64,000 bases of DNA, from positions 124,683,503 to 124,747,502 of the forward strand of contig CM041783.1 of assembly GCA_023374045.1 (NCBI GenBank), read 5' to 3'. A program made the translations under genes and the position numbers. The DNA comes from Limonium bicolor (taxonomy: Eukaryota; Streptophyta; Magnoliopsida; Caryophyllales; Plumbaginaceae). The notes beneath the pieces were generated by a model. That model was not told the DNA's origin. It did not search any database and worked only from the letters and a program-made list of their open reading frames with translations. This document shows, piece after piece, positions 21,849 to 33,630 of the stretch. The first letter of the stretch is position 1. Each line of letters opens with the position of its first letter.

Positions 21849-21876
21849 ATCAGAGCGATACTTCGCTCTGATACCA
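21849..21876 (-). promoter_or_regulatory. Primer-binding site inside a hairpin (chromovirus)
   Basis: The minus strand reads TGGTATCAGAGC, the complement of the 3' end of plant initiator tRNA-Met, five bases after the LTR. ATCAGAGCGA and TCGCTCTGAT form a perfect 10-bp stem with a four-base loop, so most of the primer site is in the stem. Confidence 0.85.
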
Positions 21877-21973
21877 CTTTTTGTAACACCCCTACTACGC
21901 ACTTAACAATTAATCGAAATTGCAACGGAAATGACAACTAAACAATAACTAAACGGTTTGGTGCTACAACGCC

Positions 21974-21995
21974 GTTAACCACCCACGTGGTTAAC
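21974..21995 (-). other. U5 hairpin of the chromovirus LTR
   Basis: GTTAACCAC and GTGGTTAAC form a perfect 9-bp stem around a four-base loop, about 95 bases from the LTR end. It has an A:U pair where other families have G:C or G:U. Confidence 0.75.
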
Positions 21996-22417
21996 AAGGC
22001 AGAATAAATACAAGTGTATCGGTCTGATGATCAGACTCCCGAGCATAGAACTAATAACCTTTAATACATTAACAAAAATACCGAGTTTGTAACTACATTC
22101 ATAAACATAACTGTACATCACAAACTGTCACTGTGAACTGTTAACGACCATCATTGTACTACAACGGTACTAAAAATATATCGCCTCGGGAGCACAGGCG
22201 CATCCTGGGCTCAACATCCAAAAACAACCAAAAGTAATCCTGCATCCTAGAATCTAAAGCCACTCCGCTTCTTCGATCCTCATCCTGCAGTAAAAATATG
22301 GAGCCCCCGAGGGGGTCAGCAACCCTTGGCTGGTATGGTTAACGCGCAGCCCATCGGCTGCTGGGATATGCGCAACTAATTGTCATGATAACATGGCATT
22401 CATTTTAAACATACAAC

Positions 22418-22420
<3 letters not shown>

Positions 22421-22466
<46 letters not shown>
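22421..22466. repeat. (TA)n microsatellite
   Basis: An almost pure TA run of about 45 bases in the U5 side of the chromovirus LTR, absent from the LARD LTRs at the matching place. Confidence 0.9.
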
Positions 22467-22467
<1 letters not shown>

Positions 22468-23292
22468 CAAAAGTATTGCATACAACTTCACACATAGTAC
22501 ACAATAACAATTCCTTTTAGGAAATGAACCAACATAATTAGTTCCCATGGAGAGCCTAGAGAATGTTGCCATACTCATGCTAAGCTCGCTACATAACTCG
22601 TTACTGTCCTGTTAGATTGAACGGATAACTTAACACAAGGTGCCTCGGATATAGTGACCCAAGCACACCGAACACACTTAGTATGCCCCTGTGGCCCGAC
22701 GTGAGTCAGTAAAATAGCCTTGGTTAAGCTAAAGGGAAGGTTGGAAACCAAATTGGAAAACAACCATAACATACAAAGAGAATCGAACCGGTTATGACAT
22801 CGACTCCCATACTCACACGCGTGGCCGGAACAGACCGGACTCCTCACTTCCCCCGTTAGCACTTGTTAGTAGTTCAACATTGAACTCAATAAACAATTCA
22901 CAACAAAAGTCTTGTTAGACACACACAAGGGAAGAGAGAGTCATACTTAACAATACAATAATATTTAACAACTGTAAACTCATTACATGACTTAAGTCTT
23001 ACAAGGTCATAAACACACAGAAAAACAAACAACACACAAGCCGGTGTAAACCGGTAGGCAACAGACTGCAAGAAAACCATACCTTGGTCCTTGCTTCGAT
23101 TGATTTCCACCGTAGGTCACTCCTATACATGTTTAAGAATGTCGGTTAATTACTTACTTAACTTCAAATTTACTAAATGTTTAACATGATTATATGACAT
23201 GTTTTAATGCCCCAACTTATCCTTGATTACCTACATTATACCCCCTAGGGTTTATTACTTAAGCCATATCTTATTTTTTTTTTGTTAAGTTT

Positions 23293-23566
23293 TGGTCAGT
23301 CCGACCCACCGTCCGACCCAACCAACTGGGTCGGACCCTTCCAGTAACTTTTGGATTTGAAACATTCTACTTTATCCGACCCATGTCCGACCCAAGTCCT
23401 CTGGGTCGGACCATTCCAGAAACTTTACCGTCTTTTAAACTCACCCGTCCGACCCATGTCGACCCAAGTCCTCGGGTCGGACCGTTCCAGAACCACTTAC
23501 TGGCGTCTAACGGAGGCCGTCCGACCCAAACTTGGGTCGGCCCCCTGGGTCGGACGCCACCAGAAC
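23293..23566. repeat. GC-rich hairpin cluster of the chromovirus LTR
   Basis: Four units containing GTCCGACCCA/TGGGTCGGAC inverted repeats, with three ending TTCCAGTAAC or TTCCAGAA. It lies about 1.4 kb from the LTR end nearest gag. Confidence 0.88.
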
Positions 23567-25807
23567 ATGCCAAACAATTGTCAAATCCCCTCCAAACTTT
23601 TCCTCAACCCTTCTAATGTTTTCCAACACCATTTGGCACACTTATTCTCTCATACAACATCCATAAAACTCATCTTCTTTCTCCTTATACACTTACTCAT
23701 TTCTTACCAAAATTCCTAACACTTATAATGTTTTCTCCTTAGGTTTCTAAGTGGTGTTTCATACCTATGATAACCACTATGCCAATAATGTTTCCTCACC
23801 ACTACTACATCATCTCCCAAGCATCTTTACTTCCTAACCAATTCCTTAAACATCTCTATAAGTCTATGGTTTCTTCATGCCATATATTACTTCTCCCTAT
23901 TCACCAACATTGCACAAGTCCTAAACACAATCTCACCATGATCTTGAAGTATCCCAACACTCATTTGCACTCTAAATCCTCTAAAACATTGCCTAAGTCC
24001 TTTTTATTTCCTAGAATACCTTAATGCATGTTTCTTTCACTAGTAGAACATAACCATTTTAAACACTTCCTAGCTTACCAAAACTCATTTTAAACACCTA
24101 AAACTTCTTATACATTATCTAAATTTCGACATGGGTTCTCCTAGAACATTACTAGACCAAAACACATTGTTTCCACCATTAAACAATCGAGAACACTAAA
24201 ATCCATCAAGCACATTCTTATACACAAAACTTCACTCATTTAGCACTACATCACAATATAGTGCATAATTTAAATTGCTTGGCACTTAGGCCCTTAAATA
24301 ACATGGCTCTTAGGCCCTTAAGATGCATAAATCTTTAACACTGAATTTCCACAATATATTGCCTTTGACCTGCAAATACACCCAACAATACATATGCCTT
24401 TTACTAAGCCCTTGAGAGCATTTTTCTAAGTCATTCACCATTGGCTCCTTAGATCATAAATTAACAATATAAGCTCATTTCTCCTAAGACATTAAGCTAC
24501 ATTAGGTTAGCATATTTACCTCTTTTCCTCACAACTTCTTTCTTGTTTCCTTGTTTAAAAATCGGTAAGGGTGTTTGATTTCTTGTCAACTTCTAAACAA
24601 TATACAAATAATGCAATGAGTATACAAGCTTTATGCTTCATCTCATTGTAAACCCTAGTTACATATATTATTTTAAAGCATTAAGATGATTGTTTTACCT
24701 TGGAATGGAAGGAGAGTTTGGATATGTAACAAGAGAGGACTCCACCAAGCCCTTGGAAGGTTCAAATGAAGCTAAAACAAGCAAGGTAAAGGACACATTA
24801 AGGGTAATTTTCGGACAACACACAAACATGAAGGAAACGTTATTTTTCTTTGAGTTTCCTTACCTAGAAGCAAAGGAGAACAACAATATGTGAAAAGATG
24901 AGCTCAAGCTCCTCCCATGGGATTCCTCTTGGCACCGAAATGGAGCTCTTGGGATTTTGAGAAGATAGGAATGAAGAGCTTGATGAGACTAAGAGAATGG
25001 TGGTCTTTGTTTTTGATTTGGCAAAGTGAGCTAGGAGTTACAAGAGGTTGAAGATGAAGAATGGTGGTGGTACTATTGCAAAACCGTGAATGGAGAATGA
25101 AGAAGAGATAGAAGAGAGCTTGGAACCGTGGGAAATGAAGAGGGAAATGAGAAGTGAAGATAAGTTCACTTTTGGAGATATTTAAGTAATAGGTAAATAG
25201 TGTTTTGCTTTATTAATTTTACTTACTTGATAACTAACAAGGGGAGATGACTCACCCTTATAAAAACTGGCCCCCATATTATACCAAGGGGTATTTTAGT
25301 CTTTGTTGACCAATTGTCACACTTATAATGACATATGTTATAAACTTGCTTATTTTGTTACTATTCACTAAAACAAGGCACATAGATGTGAAATTTTTAT
25401 TTCCCATTGATATAGACTTCCAAATGTGATACTAAGTAGTACACTTATTAATTAAAGAGTAATGATGGACATTTAGCCATTCAAAACTCATTTACAAGAC
25501 AATTTTTCAAAAATGTGCTTTAAGACTCCTTAAAGCACATTCTGTGTTTTAACTTGTTTTCAAGCTTGGTTTTCTTTGGTAATTGGTTTAATATGTTCAT
25601 TAGTATACAAATGAGGTCTTGGTAAGTTCATTAGGTCTTAACCAAGCTTATCCCAAGCTTAGAGCACATTTTGCCCTTTATTGACCTTAAGGCATTTGTT
25701 TTGTTTTCTATGGTTTAAATTGTTTACTAATGTTTCTAAGACTCTTTTTAGTCTTAATATACCATATTTAAATGTTTAAACAACATACTGAGGTTTGGGG
25801 TATTTCA

Positions 25808-28800
25808 AAATTAAATCATGAGCAATTATTGCTATACATATTATGGTATAAAATATATATAGTCGAAAAGGAACATTAGATTATACATTAATCTCTAACT
25901 AAAGAGAAAATAATAAAGGAGAAATAAACTCCTAAAATTAATATCACATGTAACATATTATAATACATGTGTTAAATACCACCAATATTCCATTACAAAT
26001 TATATAGATATTTTTTTATACACCCTAAAAAAATTATAGACACAAATATATACTTATATATATATATATAAGCTATGTTACAAAAAAAAATAGTCACCAC
26101 CTAACATATGACTATAGTTACATATGTACAAATTATGTTACAACATTAACTAATAATGTGAATGTTTGAATTCCCTTCAAATACAAGCCGATTACCTGCA
26201 GTGGTAAAGAAAAAAATAATAAATAAATAGACCATCATTAGACATGTTAATTTAGTAATAAAGTAAAAAAACAAGTACATTAGAACATCAATTACCTTAC
26301 TTTTCTAACCCTTTTCCTTATTCCTCTTCCATATTGTCGGCCACCCAACCAGTAGTACACTGCTACTTCTCTTCCCTTCTAGTCCCGAAGCGGCTCTAGT
26401 GACTTCGCAGGAGATCGAAGGCACGGTGTCTTCGCTGAACTGATCCGTTTGATTCATTTTTTTTATGATCTGATGGTCTATAATTAAAATGAGAAATTTA
26501 AGGGTATATGAGTAATCTTTGCCTTCTGACAGAGGTATTGAGGGGTATAAACGTAAACATCTACCCACTCATAAACCTTTTATGTTTCCCGCACCTTTTT
26601 TAACATTTGTCTTCAGTCCCTCCGAGAACCCTACTTCTCTTTTGCCCTCTTCTCCCGCTACACCAATCTTGATAACTTTGTTTCCTGCTTCAAGGAAGTC
26701 TTTGTCTGTCTCACGGTTTTCCGGCGACCTTGGCGTACATCCCTGCTTATGTGCACACACTCCTATATCAACACCTGTGGAATTGGGGGCAAAGTCGAGC
26801 AAGAAGTTCAAACCGCATATCCCTTTCATAATTCATCGTCAGCGAATGGATAATGAGATTGACGATTCTACTTTCCGGTCTAGACGTCCAGGACGCAGCA
26901 ATGCTGAGTCAAGTGTGTCAGGTTTGTTCTCACTCAGATTAGTTCACCGCAGTATCCTCATCACCGACTCTCGTCTGCCTCCTATCCCCCAAATTATGCC
27001 AGTTTTACTTGGAACCAATCTTTTCGCTTGTGCCAATATCTTTCTAATCACTTCTACACAACGCTTACTCCTCCGTGTTCTCGCTTGTGCCTGTATTTTC
27101 TAACTTCAAACTACTTAGGGGAGCCAATTTGTTGGTAAGGTCTTATTGCATTCGCTTGGAGATAAAACAAAATCCTCAAGTTATTCCTTTTCGATCGCTA
27201 CTTATTATAACAAGGCCAAGGTGTTGGCTGCTTACCTCGCTTGCGGTTGCTAGTTCTCGTTGATTTGAAGGATGGAAGGAATCAGTTACAAAAGAGAGAG
27301 CAGAGAGCTAGGGGTGAAGGGGGATAGACCCCGGTTGATGGCTATGACCAAGTCTCCCTCTCGTGCTCTTATGGAGATAAAAAAATTGGAGCAAAGGGAA
27401 TGATTGAGGAGGGATAGAAGGGGGTACCGAATAATCCACAATTCTTTTTCCTAATCACCGCTAATTTTCTTATTCATTAGGTAATCTGGGTGGGAGGTAA
27501 CTGAGAGGTAGATAATGGCAGTGAGAGCGAAGAGAAGCAACAGCAGTCAGAGATGCAAATCGGAAAATATATGCTCGGTAGGATTTTTAATGAAGGTATA
27601 TGCATATCCTTTCTGCTTTTACATGTTTTGAATGTTAATGAGATCAAAGATAATATATGTGTATAAAATATACATAGGTTTTGAATAACTAAGTCTCAGG
27701 TTTCTATCTATTGTTGATCTATATCTACTATTGTATGCACAATGCAGATAATGTGTTTGTGAAAATGCATAGAAGGGAATATCACTGAGATTTGTTAGAT
27801 GTAGAAGCAGTTTAACACTTCATTAGTTATAAAATCATTGTGTTGGTTATGATTTATTAACCAAAAGTTAAAAGTATGCCTAGAGGAATTGATTACATGA
27901 TTGGATTTGTTTACCTAAGCTTGGAGTTGGAGTAGTTAATTTGTTTGCTAGTTAAAACAAAGTGTAGTTGATTGGTGTTGGTAAGTCTTTTCGGTGCAGG
28001 TTTTTTGTATTTATTGTTTATGTTAAATTTTGTGGTAGCGTGTATGTACTTTAATTCTAAGAAAGTGTGTTTTTCAGTGTGGATGGTGAGGGAGGAGCTG
28101 ACATGTGTTCATGATCTGTTTAGTATTAGTTATTTGTAAAAGTTCTTTATTTTTGTAAAGCTTTAATAACATTCCTTGCCATGGCGAGTTTAAGGATGTT
28201 ATAAATGATCATGGTGAGTTAGGAGATGTTACATATCATCATGAAATTTTGGTAAAATAGTATACATCACTTGTCTACAGTGAGGCAAATATTACTAGCT
28301 GGTGGTTAATTGTATGCTTTAAAGTAGGCTTCCTCTTGCTTTGAGCTTGCACCTATTATTTTGTAAGTTATCCTACAAACTTAGTATATGTATGTATATG
28401 AAGTTCTGGTGCACTTATAAGTATACGACAAACCATAAGGATATTGAAACTTATGTGCTAATTAGACATGTTTTGTCAGAGAGAGTGGAGTGGGTGGTGC
28501 TGGCAACACATGTTGCTTTGTTTATTTATGTAATATTATATTTCTAATTGAAGTGTTAATTTATCAGCTGGGTACGTATGCTTGATTAGTTTGATTCTTG
28601 TAGAATTAGTTTATCCCTTATACATTGAGTGAGATTTATGTCTTTAAGTCTTAATTAATTATAGCTATTTTGTTTTAGTAGTGAAAACACTTTGATTGCT
28701 CTAAGTTGTTGACATGTGAGAATTTTTAGCAAAGTAAATATGTGTCTTTGCAGAGTAAGTCAAATACTGGAATCAACCACTTATTATTGAGCTATACAAG

Positions 28801-30294
28801 TAGAATACTCCACCAGACCGGGGTAGGGGATGTCACAAATTATCTTTATGCTGTAGTCATATTGGCCACGTGACAATTATAAGATCTTTTGAGATTTTGG
28901 GAACCTGCAAAACAAGGGCTCTGTTCGTTTTTCCTACAGAAGCTTGTCATGCCATGTGTCCAATTATGTTTGCTATTATGCTTCTAATGTTTGTTCTTTG
29001 TCAGTGCCTTCTAGCTCTGTGTAAAGACTGACTCCCCACCCCTCACCCCCCTCAAACGATTCGTTTGATTTTTAAATGACGGGAGGTACTGGATGTTTGC
29101 TTGAACCTTGCTACTGCGTATCTCTGTATGTTAACAAGCTAATATAAGTCTCTTTTGACTTGTAGGTGGCCTGACTGGATATCTATGTTTCAGAGAGCTG
29201 ACTTTTGAAGACTTTCTATGGTATGCACCTCACATGATTTTGTCCAATTGTGCTTCTCTGTGAAGCGCCATTCTGTACTTGAGGAAAGGTCTAATATTTA
29301 TTACTCATGTTTAATAAAGGGATTTGTTTTCATGGTGATATTTTTCCCGTACTGGGGCAAATGATACAACAAGTTTATTCTTTCAGGGCAAATTTTGTTT
29401 TCTAGACTCGAGCTCTAAATATTCATGTTCCACAATTGTTCATTTTTCCTGAAACTCAATCTGAAAATGGTAGTTGCTATTAACCACTTCTCCCTTTTAG
29501 TGTAGTGACATATTGTTGTTTGTATAACTTTTGTGCCTGATTTTAGACTTGGTTGTCCTACTATGCAGAGTCTTTGAATAATTTATGAATGTACCGATTT
29601 CCAATTCCAAGCAAGGGGAGACAGTGTGGATTGAGGACCTTGTGAAGATGTTATGTTGTATAAAGGGTTTGTTCAGAGGACGAAATTCAACAAGATGAAG
29701 GTATTATTACTTCTTTACCTCTATCACTTAAGATACTGTAATTATTACCTAGAGTATTTGAGAGCATATATTGATTTAAAGACAAAAATATAAATTTGTT
29801 TCAATGCAGATGAAAGGAGAAGTCAAAGTGCACAAGTTCAGCTGGAGATGACGAAATGAAATTTCGGATATCATAGTAAAGAAGCTGGGGCAAAAGGGAA
29901 GTTGGGAACAAGCAGAGGAACAGATAAATATTGGTTCATCCGTCTTGGGAGGATATAAGTTGTGATATTGTAGAGTACAATGTTGACTACCATCACTTGT
30001 AAATGTGGGAAAGGTTGCAGTTGATTGATATAATATTTGTTTTTGGATGTCATGTATACTTTTGGATTTAAGTACATACATGTTATTTATTACGTTTTCC
30101 TCAAATGAAGAAAAGAAACTTCTATTGAAGTGATTTACATTTTTTTTCATCAGCTGATCGTTATGGTATGTCCGTTTTCCCTTTATTTTATTTTTAACAC
30201 TTTTGTCATGATTTTCAGAAGAGTGATCTGAAGCTTGAGTAGCTTCTTTACTTGTATTATAATTTTGGGTTTAACAGATTTATATTATATGTTT
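25808..30294 (+). other. Right-arm copy of the low-copy-looking segment
   Basis: Mirror of 7201-11686. Read on + it has a CT-rich leader-like stretch at 26580-26850 followed by a short frame MDNEIDDSTFRSRRPG. Further on are an acidic/Gln-rich frame ending at a GTAGGA donor-like site near 27580, and two exon-like pieces with AG/GT borders near 29565-29700 and 29810-29940. No family could be recognised. The frames contain stops and differ between arms by indels, so I call them fragments. The remainder is AT-rich without features. Confidence 0.35.
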
Positions 30295-30932
30295 ACCACC
30301 ATTTAGTCATGAAAATCTATGATATGGTCAATCTAAAGTGTGATCTAGTCACCTTGCACACATCAGGTCTAAATTTTGGCCAACATATAGAATTCTATAC
30401 CCCTACAGGGCTACCCGATCTCATAACATTGAATTACCTGTCCGTCCTGTGATGCAGTTAGCTGAATCCTTTTCGGTCAAGCTTTTTTGACCAGACCCTC
30501 TCGATACCTGACTTACAGGCGAGTTTTACTATCATCTTGTCATAAAAATCTACCATGTCCATGTGGTTATAAAAAAGTATGATCCAGTCACGGAATTTGT
30601 AGGTAACTGGTCCTTTTTTTTAGACAACATATATAATAGTATACCCTACAGGGCTACCCGACCGCACACCATTGAGCTACCTATCCGTCCTGTGATACAG
30701 CTACCTGAATCCTCCCAGGCCAAACTTTTTTTACCAGACCGTCTTGATACCTCACTTATAGGCGAGTTCTATCACAATAGTGTCATAAAAATCTACCATG
30801 AGGTCATAAAAAAGTATGATCCAGTCACGAAATTTCCAGGCATCAGGTACTTTTTTTAGCCAACATATACAATAGTATTCCCCTACAGGGCTACCCGATC
30901 GCACAAGATTGAGCTACCTGCTCGTCCTGTGT
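30295..30932. repeat. Three-unit tandem repeat (right arm)
   Basis: Mirror of 6558-7200. Open frames of 66 and 98 codons here are by-products of the repeat units. Confidence 0.85.
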
Positions 30933-31490
30933 AACACCCCCAAACACTGGCCTAGGAGTTAGGGGTATTACACGCCGCGTATTATTACATAATAACGCAA
31001 GGCTCTAATAAACAGACTTATACAGATAATCAAATAAGGCCCAAACGAATACTTGAATAAAGTATAAACCAAAATGATGTCGTAACATCCCAAAGTAATA
31101 ACAGAACCCACCAAAACGAATATCAAAAGCAAGAGCTAACTGAAGAGGCCCAAACAACAACCCATAAGCATGTCAGAAAACAGAACAGAAGTCCATACAA
31201 CTATGCCCAGTAGACGACAAACTTCATCAACCAGCATGCTCAAAACATTTATAGAATGTTAACAAATAAGAAGGAGTCAAAGTAATCCATAAGCATGTCA
31301 GAAAACAGAACAGAAGTCCATACAATAGAGGACTAAACAGAGCCAAAAGCAGACAGAAGCAGAAAACAGAGTGGGACACTAGTTGATCACAACATACAGA
31401 CAGAACAAGCAACTAGCTCGTGAACAGAACGAGGAAACCTCACTTGTAAACAGAACAGGTGAAAACACCCGTGAACAAAACGGGGAACAT

Positions 31491-31530
31491 GAGCTTAAGA
31501 TTATTATTGAAATTCTTAGATTTAATTATA
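31491..31530 (+). mobile_element. Fragment of element X LTR, outer side of LARD-B
   Basis: AT-rich bases between the arm border and LARD-B. Because LARD-B carries TTATA on both sides, these bases were contiguous with 45380 onward before its insertion. They therefore belong to the same host sequence, the 5' LTR of X. Confidence 0.6.
31526..31530. repeat. Target-site duplication of LARD-B (left copy)
   Basis: TTATA, identical to 45375-45379 on the other side of LARD-B. Confidence 0.85.
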
Positions 31531-31621
31531 TGTAACACCCCAACTACAACCATACATTTAACAACACATTGCAGCGGAAACTCAACTCATCACATTACTT
31601 ATTTCAATGGTGTTACACGCC

Positions 31622-31643
31622 GTTAACCACCCACGTGGCTAAC
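31622..31643 (-). other. U5 hairpin (LARD-B 3' LTR)
   Basis: GTTAACCAC ... GTGGCTAAC on +. In the transcript (minus) strand this gives a G:U pair at the fourth stem position. Confidence 0.65.
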
Positions 31644-33500
31644 AAGGCTAATACATGTACTTTGTATCGGTCTGATGGACTAGACTCCCGAGCCACTACA
31701 CGTTACAATTGCTTCCCTTAACAACAACCCATATACTTTATACATTCCAATGGTACCAAGTATTTACAAACTAATGCCGATAACAATTTCGGTCTTACTA
31801 CGCCTACCATGCTCACGCCATTTAAATGGCTACCCATGTATAAACATCTACCCCGTCCTACTCTCGAACGGCTTCCAGCTCCTTGTACCTGAAATAGAAA
31901 AGGAGAGAAAGGGTGGCCCCCAAGGGGCTCAGCACCTTTGCTGGTATGGTAATCCCGCAGCCCACATGCTACCGGGCCACGCACAACTAATTGTCGTCTT
32001 AGCATGCAGTTGATTATATTTAAATCATGCATACAAACCATAAACACACAACTCTTGCATACACCCAACAATAGGGCTCAACATATATCCAACACATCCA
32101 CACTTAACAAATCATCCAATGATTCCTTTAACCCTAGAGTGGCTCTCCTCTAAAACGGAGCTACTTCCTTAATGAACGACACGTACCCATTAATCGGGTT
32201 ATCCTTAAACGCCTCTTGTCAAACTGGGATTCATTTCCATGATCCACACACTCCATATCCTACAACATATCTCATTCCTCACATAACAAAACATAACAAA
32301 ACCTTTCTTGTTTCGGCGTACACTGATAACATCGCATTCATTTTAAACACCTAACGTATACATATCATAGCATAGCAAGGGAAATTGCCTAGCACAATCA
32401 ACACAAAACACCATAAGATCGGTTCACACAAGGAACCTTCCACCATAGTTAGTATACATAGTGAGCCTAGAGATTATTGCCAATCTCATGCTAAGCTCGT
32501 TACCAACCTCGTTACCGTCCAGTTATATCGAACGGTTAACTTAAACCCAAGGTGTGTCGGATATAGTAATCCCAAGCACACCGAAATAACATTCGTATGC
32601 CCCTGTGGCCCGACGTGAGTCAGTAACTAGCTTTGGATAAGCTAAGGGAAGGTAGAAACCAAATTGGAATACAACCTATACATACACCAAGAGAGCCGAA
32701 CCGGATATGACATCGACTCCCGTCCATCACACGCGTGGCCGGAACAACCGGACTCCTCACCCCCCATTAGTACATATACACTTATAAATAATAGTTAGAG
32801 ATCCATTATGGAGCCTACCACATCCACACACCATACGGTATCATAACCGAGTTAAGCACACAAGGGAGGTTCACACACTTGCATACAACAACAATCCAAC
32901 TAACTCACACATAGCCGTGGTTAGCACGTTCCCAAGGTTTGGGCCGTAACTCCGAATACCGATCTCATGTGTTCCTAGTTCTAGTTTGCTAAGGTTAAAC
33001 ACTTATTTGAGGTTAACGGTTCGGGACCAGTTGCGCCACATAAATGAATTACTATAAACTCATTACATGTTTTAATCTTACAAGGTGGCAAACACTCAGA
33101 AAACACATTGGCATACAAGCCGGTGTAATCCGGTAGGACACAGGTTGCAAGAAAACCATACCTGTCACCGGAGTCCACTTTATCATGTCCACTTATGTTC
33201 CTCGAGCAATTCTCGAACAACTGATAACATTACAATTACTTTCATTAACATTGGAGTAACATGCTTGTTTAAAGTCTAATGCTTATCTTTCTAACCATCA
33301 TCACTCCCTAATGTTGGACCACTAAGTCATTGTAGTTTAAACTTAATCATATAAGTTAATCACTTCTCATTACACCTCATACTTGTTTACACCTCTTAAG
33401 GCCTTTACATGTCACCAAACAAGGCCTAAACATCATCTAAAACCATTACCATTCAATCCCCCATCATTAGGAGCCTTAAACAAATTTTTTTCTTCATTTC

Positions 33501-33630
33501 TGGTCTGGACCGCCCCTCTGGGGCGGTCCCAGGGGCGGTCCACAACAGATGCTTCACGTTCCTTTTTTTTTTCACTTCTCTGCACTGGACCTCCCCACAG
33601 GGGCGGTCCGTAGGGGCGGTCCACTGCAGA
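33501..33630. repeat. GC-rich hairpin cluster (LARD-B 3' LTR)
   Basis: Two blocks of GGACCGCCCC/GGGGCGGTCC inverted repeats separated by a T-rich spacer. Confidence 0.82.

Larger units (their letters stand above)
14852..25807 (-). mobile_element. Tekay-type chromovirus with AlkB domain, rearranged
   Basis: Minus-strand order: 5' LTR (21882-25807), primer-binding site, gag with zinc knuckles, AlkB-like dioxygenase, protease, reverse transcriptase, RNase H, integrase, chromodomain, polypurine tract, 3' LTR stub. The domain order PR-RT-RH-INT with a C-terminal chromodomain defines a chromovirus, and the integrase tail motif VFHVSQLKKY together with chromodomain PVRILDTK fits the Tekay lineage. 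The stub and the 5' LTR differ by roughly ten substitutions and several indels over 0.6 kb, far more than the arms differ. Stops and frameshifts in every domain show that it is now inactive. Confidence 0.9.
21882..25807 (-). mobile_element. 5' LTR of the chromovirus (3.93 kb)
   Basis: Termini TGTAACACCCC and GGGGTATTTCA in window orientation. The outer 3.15 kb lies in the right arm of the inverted repeat; the inner 0.77 kb (U5) is in the spacer and single-copy here. It shares blocks of homology with the LARD LTRs at both ends, including the last 0.6 kb and the U5 region. The outer flank begins AAATT. Confidence 0.92.
22658..31490. repeat. Right arm of giant inverted repeat
   Basis: Reverse complement of 5999-14854. 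The outer border is at GGAACAT (31484-31490). Beyond it the sequence changes to AT-rich DNA assigned to element X, while the left side continues the mini-hairpin motif. The inner border is inside the chromovirus 5' LTR. Confidence 0.93.
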
